From: Zhongshania sp. | GTDB lineage: Bacteria; Pseudomonadota; Gammaproteobacteria; Pseudomonadales; Spongiibacteraceae | Reading direction: 5' to 3' | Length of the DNA: 64,000 nt | Assembly: GCF_029212375.1 (NCBI RefSeq) | Contig: NZ_JARGNU010000006.1 | Location: forward strand, 18,535-82,534 | Shown: positions 28,160 through 35,964 of the stretch, piece after piece | Layout: the number at the start of each line of letters is the position of its first letter | Numbering within the stretch: position 1 is the first letter of the stretch | Made by a program: the position numbers and the translations under genes | Notes under the pieces: model-generated | What the model saw: the letters and a program-made list of their open reading frames with translations, nothing else | Told to the model about the DNA's origin: nothing | Databases searched by the model: none

Positions 28160-29173
28160 CTAAAGATCGAAGGTGTTGCGGTTTGCTAGTTTTTCGACCG
28201 CGAGTAATTTCTGTAAGTCTTCGTGTAATTGCGATAATGGCCTGAGGAATGGGCTACCGTTGATATTGCAGGGTATTTTATCTTGGCCGCTGTAGTGGTC
28301 CACAATCTGCTGGTAGGTATTGGTATTGTCGCGAACTTGGCTTTCTGAAATAGGTATCTCTGGCAGGTACATGGCCAAAAAGCCGACGCGTTGAAAATTT
28401 CTGATTTTGGCGGGGCTTACGAATTCTTCAAAACTGGTAAAAAACCCCACGCCGAGAATGTCGGTGGTATAGCCGGACGCTAATAGCCGCTCCCTAGCAA
28501 AATTTGATTTCACCGACAGCCAGAGATTGTTTGGTAGGCACATTAATACAAAGTCGCCATAGGATTGCACTTTGGGGTTGCCAGTTCTGAAAAAATTGGT
28601 CTCATCAATGAGTTCTTCTAAGGCTAGTGCTAGTAGCAGCTCAGAGATTCCCCCCAAGTTTGAGACACCGCTTTGCTGTTCATTTTTCTCCTGTTCTCTC
28701 GTCCAGCGCTTTCGGCTTATTTCGTCAATGAACTGTTTGGCGTGTACGAAGTTTGCAGTACTAATGCGCTGGCCAAGATGAATCTCTGCTGAGAGAACCG
28801 CGATTTTGGCGAGTGGATGCACATTGCAAATGAGATTCCCAAAGTGGGGGTAGTGCCACAGCAGTGACATTAGCGCGTTGCGCTCGGGGTCTTTGTTCCA
28901 CGCTGCGGCTGAGATGCTGCCGCTGCCAACGCCGAGCGCACGCAATTCAGCGGTTTGCTTGTCGCTCAGCGTGGCTAAGATCGGGCTAAGTTGGGGTCGT
29001 ATAAGATCAAAATCGATGTGCGGGTAATCGGGCGCGTGGATATTGATATTGCTGAAAACGAGCTGTCGAAAAGGAACAAAAAAAGCGTTGAAGAGATTTT
29101 GAGAGGGTGTACAGCTGGCCGTATTAATTAACGCCAAATTGTGGCTTGGTATAACTAAATCCTTGATTTTCAA
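28160..29173 (-). CDS. Putative type II restriction endonuclease (PD-(D/E)XK-like), nuclease 1
   Basis: The 337-residue cytoplasmic protein is divergent to a C5-cytosine methyltransferase. It has no named family I can assign, but the region YGDFVL (Asp207) followed 13 residues later by LSVKSNFARERL (Ser220-x-Lys222, then Arg/Glu) resembles the D-x(n)-S-x-K variant of the PD-(D/E)XK nuclease core seen in several CCNGG- and GCCGGC-type enzymes. Glu178 in ISELLLAL could be the upstream acidic residue. It starts at TTG 29173 behind a strong AAGGA, a weak start that could keep nuclease levels low. Base composition is visibly more AT-rich than the surroundings, suggesting transfer. Confidence 0.65.
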   Translation of the reverse strand: MKIKDLVIPSHNLALINTASCTPSQNLFNAFFVPFRQLVFSNINIHAPDYPHIDFDLIRPQLSPILATLSDKQTAELRALGVGSGSISAAAWNKDPERNALMSLLWHYPHFGNLICNVHPLAKIAVLSAEIHLGQRISTANFVHAKQFIDEISRKRWTREQEKNEQQSGVSNLGGISELLLALALEELIDETNFFRTGNPKVQSYGDFVLMCLPNNLWLSVKSNFARERLLASGYTTDILGVGFFTSFEEFVSPAKIRNFQRVGFLAMYLPEIPISESQVRDNTNTYQQIVDHYSGQDKIPCNINGSPFLRPLSQLHEDLQKLLAVEKLANRNTFDL

Positions 29174-29225
29174 TGGATATCCTTTTTCGTTAGGTGTGCC
29201 GATTTTTTTCTAGGGCGGTGCGGGC

Positions 29226-29273
29226 ATATACAGCTATTTTTCTATTGACTGAGTGTATATACAGTGGTATTTT
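29226..29273 (+). promoter_or_regulatory. Methyltransferase promoter with direct-repeat operator candidate
   Basis: TTGACT (29245-29250) and TATTTT (29268-29273) are 17 nt apart, and AGAGG precedes the ATG 29310. ATATACAG occurs at 29226-29233 and again at 29257-29264, 31 bp apart (three helical turns). The second copy lies in the spacer between -35 and -10 within the palindrome GTATATAC. This is a natural place for the N-terminal HTH domain of the methyltransferase to repress its own gene and affect the divergent nuclease gene. Confidence 0.55.
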
Positions 29274-29309
29274 CCCGGTACAAAACAGGATAAGTAGAGG
29301 CTTGGATTC

Positions 29310-30605
29310 ATGGCATTCGATACGGCAGATATTAATGCCAATAAAATCAAAAGTATACGAGAAGGGCTGGGCTTGGGCGTGCGGGAGTTTGCCAATTTGC
29401 TTGGTTTAGGTAATCAGGGTGAGCGCACCGTGAGGGGCTGGGAAAAAGGCGAGCATTCGCCTACCAAAGCAAAGTGGTTGGCGATTCTACGGCTTAATGA
29501 TGAAATGACGGCGAGCTATAAAAGCGCGCCTTTTAAGCGTAAAGGAAAGGCCAAATTCACCTTCATTGATCTTTTTGCGGGCATCGGTGGCATTAGGCTA
29601 CCGTTTCAGGAGCTGGGTGGCGAGTGCGTTTTTTCCTCTGAGTGGGATAAATTTTCGCAAAAGACCTATCTCGCCAATTTTGGTGAAATGCCTAAAGGCG
29701 ATATCACCAACATTATGGCAGAAGAAATTCCAGATCACGATGTTTTGGTTGGCGGCTTTCCTTGTCAGGCCTTTAGCCAAGCGGGCTTAAAAAAAGGCTT
29801 TAGCGACACCCGTGGCACCATGTTTTTTGAGGTGCAAAGAATATTGGCAGAAAAACGCCCAAAGGTGTTTTTGTTAGAGAATGTTAAGCAGTTGCGGGGG
29901 CATGACAAGGGTAGAACCCTTGAAACTATCTTGTCGATATTACGCGGCGAGCACGAGCAAGCCGTGCCCCAAGACATTCCCTTGGGCGCTGAGACCAGGC
30001 AGGCTTTGTCGGCAAAATTAAACTATTGGGTAGATGTTAGAGTGCTTCGCGCCGCCGACTTTGGCGCACCGCAAAATCGCGAGCGTGTTTTTATTGTTGG
30101 TTTTGATAAAGACTATTTTACCGAGGCTGAAATTGAGAGCAGATTTGCGTGGCCAGTGCCACCCAAGTCGCCAACTCGGCTAGGGGATATACTTGAGGAT
30201 TTGTCGGGCATTGCCGCGGCAGACGATAAATACACCATTTCTGATCGACTCTGGGAAGGGCATCAAAAGCGCAAGCTCGGGCATAAGGAAAAAGGCAATG
30301 GTTTTGGCTACTCCTTATTCGATGAGAACAGCCCCTACGCCAATACAATAAGCGCCCGATATTACAAAGATGGTTCAGAAATTCTGATTGATCAAACTGC
30401 GCTAGGTAAAAACCCGAGAAAGTTAACCCCCCGTGAATGTGCCAGACTTCAGGGTTTTCCCGACACGTTTATTGTTGATGGCGTTTCCCAAGCGCAGATC
30501 TATAGGCAGTTTGGTAATTCGGTGTGCTTAAACGTTGTTAGGCCAGTGGCTAATTCAATTGTGAGCTTTCTCATGCAGTCACTTAAACGCAAAAGGGCGG
30601 CATAG
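29310..30605 (+). CDS. DNA (cytosine-5-)-methyltransferase with N-terminal HTH domain
   Basis: The 431-residue protein has an XRE-like helix-turn-helix at ~10-65 and a C5-methyltransferase domain from ~82. Catalytic motifs are intact: FIDLFAGIGGIRLPF (SAM binding), GGFPCQAFSQAG (Cys152), ENVKQL (Glu190) and QNRERVFIVGF (255-265); the C-terminal GNSVCLNVV is motif X. The target-recognition region (~270-370) is too variable to name the site. HTH-fused enzymes such as M.SsoII and M.Ecl18kI autoregulate their promoters, and the repeats upstream fit that. It is divergent from nuclease 1 and convergent with nuclease 2 (14-nt gap). Confidence 0.95.
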   Translation: MAFDTADINANKIKSIREGLGLGVREFANLLGLGNQGERTVRGWEKGEHSPTKAKWLAILRLNDEMTASYKSAPFKRKGKAKFTFIDLFAGIGGIRLPFQELGGECVFSSEWDKFSQKTYLANFGEMPKGDITNIMAEEIPDHDVLVGGFPCQAFSQAGLKKGFSDTRGTMFFEVQRILAEKRPKVFLLENVKQLRGHDKGRTLETILSILRGEHEQAVPQDIPLGAETRQALSAKLNYWVDVRVLRAADFGAPQNRERVFIVGFDKDYFTEAEIESRFAWPVPPKSPTRLGDILEDLSGIAAADDKYTISDRLWEGHQKRKLGHKEKGNGFGYSLFDENSPYANTISARYYKDGSEILIDQTALGKNPRKLTPRECARLQGFPDTFIVDGVSQAQIYRQFGNSVCLNVVRPVANSIVSFLMQSLKRKRAA

Positions 30606-30619
30606 TATTTTACTTTGCT

Positions 30620-31627
30620 TCACGTTAACTGAGTGAATTCTGCAAAGGCACACACCTTGGTAGGGTTGTGTGAACTGGTGCTGCGCATACCGGTTCCGCC
30701 CTCTACCACGGGGCTGTGTTGTGTTTTTTTCTGAAACTTATTCATATCAATAATACGCCAGTCGATATGTCGTCGCTCAATTTGATTATTAATGTGGCTC
30801 ACAAGATAAAAGGCCTTGGTATCAAACACGCCAGCTAATTTTTGAAGGCTGTCAATTCGGCGGGTGTCCATGCCAAAGCCAATTGGCGAATTTTTACTCT
30901 GATCTTTTTCCTTTATTTCTAATATGAGATGGCGGCCGTCTCTGCCTAGCACAAAAGTATCAATGTCGAGGGGCGCACCGCGCGCCAATGTTAAATTGAA
31001 GAACCCATCGAAAAATAAGCGGTCGGCATAAAGCTTTTTTATATGTGCGAGATCATACGCGCTAAACTTATTGATGAAGTTTAATTTCATTTCATCAGGT
31101 ATAACTTTCTTTTTAAGTGCCGGTTTTTCTTGTTTGAATAAGCGGCGTATTTCATCTATTTGTATCGTCTTAAACGTGCCTGATTCAGGATGGAATCGAT
31201 ACGCTTGAAAGGGCGGCACAGGGAATGCAATCGATAATTCTGTGCCCACAGTCTTAAAGAACACGTTCTTTTCCCATGTGAAGGGATCAGCATTTACTTG
31301 TATCTGAATGAGAAATTGACCTTCAGAGGCGAGGTTTTTGGCAGCGCGGTAAACTTCTTGGAAATCCGCTGGCGGCCGCTCGGTGACGGTGTAATAAATT
31401 GCTCTTTGAAACGAATTGTCTGATTTTTGAATTGGCAGAAACATGCCGCCATCAAGCAGTGCGGTATCTCTGTTTTCGGCATGCCAGCGACAGAAGGCCA
31501 ATTCTGCAGTAAAGCCGTTGTACCTGTTTTTGTATTGGCGGTCGCCGAGCACATTGTGGCTCAGTAATTCATCTAAGCAGTTTAGTAGATATGTTTTTTG
31601 CTTAACTACGTGAGTTTGGTCATCCAT
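30620..31627 (-). CDS. Putative PD-(D/E)XK nuclease-like protein, nuclease 2 of the RM island
   Basis: The 335-residue protein is of no family I recognise. At ~219-241 it carries PLDIDTFVLGRDGRHLILEIKEK: Asp223, then Glu237-x-Lys239 on the next strand, the textbook PD-(D/E)XK nuclease core. FNGFTAEL-like sequence near residue 38-43 may supply an upstream Glu. No signal peptide or membrane segment. It converges on the methyltransferase gene and shares the lower-GC look of the island. It could be the cognate restriction enzyme, a second subunit, or an accessory nuclease; nothing in the sequence decides between them. Confidence 0.6.
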   Translation of the reverse strand: MDDQTHVVKQKTYLLNCLDELLSHNVLGDRQYKNRYNGFTAELAFCRWHAENRDTALLDGGMFLPIQKSDNSFQRAIYYTVTERPPADFQEVYRAAKNLASEGQFLIQIQVNADPFTWEKNVFFKTVGTELSIAFPVPPFQAYRFHPESGTFKTIQIDEIRRLFKQEKPALKKKVIPDEMKLNFINKFSAYDLAHIKKLYADRLFFDGFFNLTLARGAPLDIDTFVLGRDGRHLILEIKEKDQSKNSPIGFGMDTRRIDSLQKLAGVFDTKAFYLVSHINNQIERRHIDWRIIDMNKFQKKTQHSPVVEGGTGMRSTSSHNPTKVCAFAEFTQLT

Positions 31628-31825
31628 GAGGCGTTGAGCGTCCTGTTTAACTCGCTGCTTTTCCTTGTCGGCGAAGCCTGCTATTTAAGGTTTAATGCTA
31701 AAAATATACCGCTAGCGATATTGTTTAGTAAACCATTAAGGCAGTTACATGCTCAAGCGCCGTAACTTAGCTGATACTGAGCAGTGTTCAGTGCGATAAG
31801 TTATTCATGGTCGGCGGGCGACTAA

Positions 31826-31871
31826 AATAAATTAAGGTAATTTGCGTGTTAGCGGCATACCTTAATTTATT
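31826..31871. terminator. 14-bp perfect inverted repeat between the RM island and mscL
   Basis: AATAAATTAAGGTA (31826-31839) pairs exactly with TACCTTAATTTATT (31858-31871) over an 18-nt loop. Read on the minus strand it lies 45 nt after the mscL stop and runs into TTATTTTAGTC, so it may terminate mscL. It is also the right-hand limit of the AT-richer island. Otherwise the 288-nt gap 31628-31915 shows nothing. Confidence 0.5.
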
Positions 31872-31915
31872 AGGCCGGTCGTAAATTACGGGCTAAAAGT
31901 CGCGAACGCAGCTAA

Positions 31916-32371
31916 TTAAGCATCCGACAGCTCAGAAGTGCAGTGTGGGCAACGACTAGCTTTTAGTGCAATTTTTGAAAAACACATGGGGCAGTCTTTA
32001 GTGGTTGGGGCCGCTGGCGCCGCTTCCTCAGCCTTTTGCATATTGTTAATGCTTTTGATCAGCATAAACACCGCGAAGGCGACAATAATAAAGCTGAACA
32101 CCGCATTGAAGAATACCCCGTAATTAACGGTGACCGCGCCGGCCGCTTGGGCGGCGGCTAAATTAGCATACGGTCCCGCTAGCGCCCCTTCTTTTAAAGT
32201 GAAAAATAAATCCGCAAAGTCGACGCCGCCGAGCAGCAAGCCGATCGGCGGCATGATGACGTCTGAAACGAGGCTTTTCACAATGGTGCCAAAGGCGCCA
32301 CCAATAATAATACCGACGGCCATATCAACAACATTGCCACGCATGGCAAATTTTTTAAATTCAGTCAGCAT
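31916..32371 (-). CDS. mscL: Large-conductance mechanosensitive channel MscL with C-terminal zinc ribbon
   Basis: The 151-residue protein has the family N-terminus [24 protein letters not shown] (pore-lining TM1), a periplasmic loop and TM2 (~84-104). It opens on membrane tension to release solutes in osmotic downshock. The C-terminal cytoplasmic part differs from E. coli MscL: it ends in CPMC-x12-CPHC, a zinc-ribbon-like element that occurs in some MscL proteins. It stands alone, with its promoter in the gap 32372-32708. Confidence 0.96.
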   Translation of the reverse strand: MLTEFKKFAMRGNVVDMAVGIIIGGAFGTIVKSLVSDVIMPPIGLLLGGVDFADLFFTLKEGALAGPYANLAAAQAAGAVTVNYGVFFNAVFSFIIVAFAVFMLIKSINNMQKAEEAAPAAPTTKDCPMCFSKIALKASRCPHCTSELSDA

Positions 32372-32708
32372 AGTTTGTCCTCTCTTTAATTGGGGGAACT
32401 ATTGAATGGGATGTGGCCACCACGTTGGGGCTAGCATAGGTATAGTTGCCATATTTCGCTTTTGCCAGCTACTGCCTAAGGTTCGCTGTTTGTGGCAGAG
32501 CTAGTGGATTTTTTTGGGGCGCATGTCGACGAGCGCGCAATGGAGGCGGGGCAATTATGGTGCGTGTTGTGCTCGTATGGCCCAAAATACGGGGCCTACT
32601 GTTGGTAGTGCTGCTTGTGACGGAAGGGTTTGGCGGCTTAGGTAAACTCGGCGTTATTTTTGCTTGTATGGAGCTAAGACGCCCTTGTTAACCTTGGAAC
32701 AGATGATA
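32372..32708. other. Divergent intergenic region (337 nt)
   Basis: It lies between mscL (minus) and the exported protein at 32709 (plus). A small GGCCC/GGGCC hairpin occurs near 32579-32596. An open frame on the plus strand here has no Shine-Dalgarno and no conserved features. No promoter could be assigned with confidence. Confidence 0.35.
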
Positions 32709-33518
32709 ATGATGTGTATATCTTCTATTAATAAACGCCGAATCTTAGCTTTAGCCCTTACCTTCAGTGCCTTGTCTGCGTACAGCGCCACGTTATCTGA
32801 TTTATATAACAGCGTGCCGCGGCCGCCTTCTGATGCGGCGACGGCTTTGACTTGGGTGCAGGACGGAAAAATTGTGCAGCCGGATTTTGTTGAGATCGAT
32901 ACTGCCATAGCGGCGCTGCGGGCCAAAATTGCAGAGCTTAACGGCGGTGAAACACCGCCAGCGCGAATCGCGGTCCCCGCGAGTCTTGCCGACAGTGCTG
33001 TGGTGCAGGCCGCTGCGGCGAGTTACTCAGATTATTTGGCGATGAATGAAGACGATAAAGCGCCGCAAGCCGTGCTAGGTAAACGTAAGCGCTGGATACA
33101 GGCCGCCTTTGGCCGAACCCAAATGAGTATTAGTGAGAAGATGACAACCTGTGCGACACCCTGCACAGATGAGGCGATTCTGGCCGCTAACGAGCCGCTT
33201 ACTCGGGCACGCGATCAAGAGTTGAAAACAGAAATTCGCGGTTGGAACGCGATGTTTGACGATTGGAAGAAAAAGCGCTTTGGCGTAGTGATGACGGCCG
33301 ATTCTCGCGTTGCGGCAACCGCAGAGGGCGGAGCGGCCACCACTGCGCAAGGTCGGTCGATTATGGCGAGTTACCAAGCCGCCATACTTGATGAGGTTGA
33401 GTTGTTGCTGTCGATTAGCAAACTGGCTGTGTTGCGCGCTGACGCGATTATGGCTGGTTTGGATGGCACGGAGCCGGATGGCATTAGCGGCGCGACCAAA
33501 AAGAAATCTGCTAAATAA
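32709..33518 (+). CDS. Conserved-type exported protein of unknown function
   Basis: I do not recognise the family. From ATG 32709 it has 269 residues, with a signal peptide (~1-26, cleavage near AYS-A). The mature part is Ala-rich and helical, with an ATLSDLYNSVPRPPSDAATALTWVQDGKIV opening and a short TTCATPCTDEA stretch containing two Cys that could form a disulfide. The tail is basic (KKKSAK). There are several candidate ATGs within 50 nt, all weakly supported; 32709 gives the most regular signal peptide. It is convergent with the small membrane protein at 33569. Confidence 0.6.
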   Translation: MMCISSINKRRILALALTFSALSAYSATLSDLYNSVPRPPSDAATALTWVQDGKIVQPDFVEIDTAIAALRAKIAELNGGETPPARIAVPASLADSAVVQAAAASYSDYLAMNEDDKAPQAVLGKRKRWIQAAFGRTQMSISEKMTTCATPCTDEAILAANEPLTRARDQELKTEIRGWNAMFDDWKKKRFGVVMTADSRVAATAEGGAATTAQGRSIMASYQAAILDEVELLLSISKLAVLRADAIMAGLDGTEPDGISGATKKKSAK

Positions 33519-33568
33519 AACCGAGGCAAATTGCGTGCTGGGGCCGCCATACTTGACGACGCGATGGC

Positions 33569-33958
33569 TTAACGAGCGTAGCGAATAGTCAGCGCGGTCA
33601 CTGCGCCCCACACGCCATTAGCGATTAAGACCAGAATGGGGGTGTATGTCCCCAGCTCTACGCCGCCAAGCCCTTTGTGCGCTTGTGGAAAAATCACCAA
33701 TAGCTGCACGGCTGTTGGCGCTAAACTTAGCAACAGGCCTTTGCTCAAGGGGCGTGACGCTAGCATCGGCAGTATAAAGAGCAATCCCCAAATCCCGCCC
33801 CACACAATACGCGGATAAAGCCAGTTTGGGCTTAGGTTCGGCGCAATCGCAATACCAAACCGCGCAGTTATACCTTGGTCGCCCAGCAGCCAAATGGCTA
33901 GGCTATTGGCGAGTGCGCCGACACAGCCTGCGGCAAAAAAGACGAGTAATTTCTTCAT
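33569..33958 (-). CDS. Small integral membrane protein of unknown function
   Basis: The 129-residue protein has about four hydrophobic segments (~4-24, 50-68, 74-92, 103-125). The N-terminus MKKLLVFFAAGCVGALAN looks like a first membrane helix rather than a cleaved signal. No catalytic motif is visible. ATG 33958 is the natural start. No neighbour suggests a role. Confidence 0.65.
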   Translation of the reverse strand: MKKLLVFFAAGCVGALANSLAIWLLGDQGITARFGIAIAPNLSPNWLYPRIVWGGIWGLLFILPMLASRPLSKGLLLSLAPTAVQLLVIFPQAHKGLGGVELGTYTPILVLIANGVWGAVTALTIRYAR

Positions 33959-34198
33959 GTTGGCTCTCTGCTTAGGGCGGCTTCCGCGTTTAAATTGATG
34001 ACCATAGTAACTGACATTTTGTGAATAAATGGCAGATTTTTGCTAATCGCTGGTCTTATCATTGACTACTGGCTTGTCAGTATCGGTCTAGGGGGATAAA
34101 AGGCAGAATGACGGTCTTTATTATAATTTTTCCGACAGCGCTGAGGGCGAGACCTGCTTGCGTTGTTATTACCGAGCTCAGACAAGGTTAGCTGCAAT

Positions 34199-34969
34199 AT
34201 GACGACTGAATTACGAACAGAGATTGCCTTAATAACAGGTGCGTCGGCGGGTATCGGCAAGGCATTTGCCGAGCAATTGGCGTCGCGCTGTAAGGTGATG
34301 GTACTGGTGGGGCGCGACGTGGGTAAATTGACGACGTTGCGGGAGAGCTTAAGCCAAGCGGGCCTGACGATTTATACCCTCGCTGTTGATTTAGTGACCA
34401 ACATCGGCGTGACAAGGGTGATGGAAGCGATTCGTCAGCAGGGTCCTGTTACCATTTTGATAAATAATGCGGGCGTTGGCGCGCATGGCCGGTTTGCCGA
34501 CGCAGATTTAGACGAGCAGCAGGCTATGGTGAATTTGCATTGCAACGCTACTTTGGCGCTGTGTCGCGCGGCGCTGCCGTATATGAAAACGCAAGGTGGT
34601 GGCCGCATTGTTAATGTTTCATCAGTGGGCAGCTATTTGCCCTTAAAAAATGCCGCGGTGTACGGCGCGAGCAAGGCTTTTCTCAATGCTTATTCCGAAG
34701 CATTGCAGTTAGAGGTGGCTGGCGATGGCATTAAAATACAGTGCTTATGCCCCAGTTATACCCGCAGTGATTTTCACCACCGCGCGGCAGCGTCCGGATT
34801 TAATCTCAGTGTGGTGCCTGACACCGCGTGGTGGACGCCCGCTGATGTCGTTGCCGCGAGCCTAGCGCAACTCGACAGTGACAGCGACGAGGTGATTTGC
34901 GTGCCGGATCAGGCTAGCCGGCAGATACTGCGCGATCGTCTCAGGTCTCAAGCTGAGAGATTTATATAA
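34199..34969 (+). CDS. Short-chain dehydrogenase/reductase (SDR)
   Basis: The 256-residue classical SDR has the cofactor loop TGASAGIGKAFAEQL near the N-terminus, the NNAGVG motif (~83-88), catalytic Ser in NVSSVGSY and the Tyr-x3-Lys pair in YGASK (~154-158). An Arg after the first strand (GRDVGK) suggests NADP(H). The substrate is unknown. ATG 34199 follows AAGG at 11 nt and places the nucleotide loop at the usual distance; a longer upstream frame lacks a ribosome-binding site. Confidence 0.9.
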   Translation: MTTELRTEIALITGASAGIGKAFAEQLASRCKVMVLVGRDVGKLTTLRESLSQAGLTIYTLAVDLVTNIGVTRVMEAIRQQGPVTILINNAGVGAHGRFADADLDEQQAMVNLHCNATLALCRAALPYMKTQGGGRIVNVSSVGSYLPLKNAAVYGASKAFLNAYSEALQLEVAGDGIKIQCLCPSYTRSDFHHRAAASGFNLSVVPDTAWWTPADVVAASLAQLDSDSDEVICVPDQASRQILRDRLRSQAERFI

Positions 34970-35105
34970 CCTGAGCAGGAAGAATCGCCTCGGCCTGCTA
35001 GGCTGTATTGACAAGCTTGTCTTAATAGCAGAATATCTATTGAGCTATAAATCAATAAGTGTGAAGACAGGTTTGCCAACAAATAATGATAGGTGGAGAA
35101 GCAAT

Positions 35106-35834
35106 ATGCATCTGGGGTATTTAGAAGAAGGCCGTGAATTAGCAACGCAAGAGAACGACACTAAAGCGCGTCGTTCATTCCTGAAAAAAGCGGGTGCCGC
35201 ATTGTTAGTAGGTGGTGTTGCACCTTCTGCTGCATTTGGCATGAGCTCTGCCAAGGCGGCAGAGAAAGGCTTTAAAGGCACTGGCCGTATGGGTATGTCT
35301 AGCGGCGAAGATTGGATTGATACATTCTTTACTGGCGGCGCAGAGGCGATTGTCGATTATTACGCCGATGATTTCGTGTTTGAAGATATCACCCTGTTCC
35401 AAGCAATTCAGGACAAAGAAGAGCTTTATCAAGCATTTTTGCCCTTTGGTAAAGATTCGCCAGTTGGCATTCACCAGTTTGACGTGATTCGCTACGACGG
35501 CGGTATGGCCGGTGATCGCGCCGCGCAAATTCGCCTAGATACCCCAGAGGGCTATACGCCTGACGAGTGGGCAATGTGGTCTAAAGATACCTTAATGGGT
35601 TCAGATCACTCCTATGACGAGTGGTGCGTAATGAACTGGGTGTGGAAAGCGCAGCACAATGTCGATTTCCTAGGTCTGCCCGCTAAAGGCAAAACCACTC
35701 ACACGCGTGGTATCACCTTCCACTGCTATAAAGATCGCAAAGTGGTGCGCGAGTACACTTACTGGAACTTCCGCGATTGCGCGATTCAATTGGGTGTAAT
35801 GCCCCAGCCAAATAAATTTTGGCTTAAAAAGTAA
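35106..35834 (+). CDS. Tat-exported SnoaL/NTF2-like protein
   Basis: The 242-residue protein carries a twin-arginine signal, RRSFLKKAGAALLVGGV (~22-38), so a folded protein is exported. The mature part has an NTF2-like cone fold feel: TFFTGGAEAIVDYYADDFVFEDITLFQAIQ, a TRGITFHCYKDRKVVREYTYWN strand pair and a C-terminal LGVMPQPNKFW. This resembles SnoaL-type cyclase or ketosteroid-isomerase-like proteins, but no activity can be assigned. ATG 35106 has GGAG 7 nt upstream. A strong terminator follows. Confidence 0.75.
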   Translation: MHLGYLEEGRELATQENDTKARRSFLKKAGAALLVGGVAPSAAFGMSSAKAAEKGFKGTGRMGMSSGEDWIDTFFTGGAEAIVDYYADDFVFEDITLFQAIQDKEELYQAFLPFGKDSPVGIHQFDVIRYDGGMAGDRAAQIRLDTPEGYTPDEWAMWSKDTLMGSDHSYDEWCVMNWVWKAQHNVDFLGLPAKGKTTHTRGITFHCYKDRKVVREYTYWNFRDCAIQLGVMPQPNKFWLKK

Positions 35835-35868
35835 GCCTTTCTGCTTAATAATTAAGTGTGATTGATGA

Positions 35869-35895
35869 GACCCAGCGTTTGCTGGGTCTTTGCGT
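35869..35895 (+). terminator. Rho-independent terminator after the Tat-exported protein
   Basis: GACCCAGC-GTTT-GCTGGGTC is a perfect 8-bp stem with a tetraloop, followed by TTTGCGTTTT, 35 nt after the stop codon at 35834. Confidence 0.8.
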
Positions 35896-35964
35896 TTTGG
35901 CGATACATTTTTGGCCACTTGGCTTATATTGGCTGCGCTGTTAATAAATAGAGTGTTGCTAGCC

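Noticed and set aside
27934-31915. Integrase-type attachment sites flanking the RM island
   Set aside because: No tRNA gene, integrase or matching direct repeats could be found by eye at the two edges.
32446-32691. 81-codon plus-strand frame between mscL and the exported protein gene
   Set aside because: No ribosome-binding site, odd Cys/Arg/Trp-rich composition and it runs into the start region of the next real gene.
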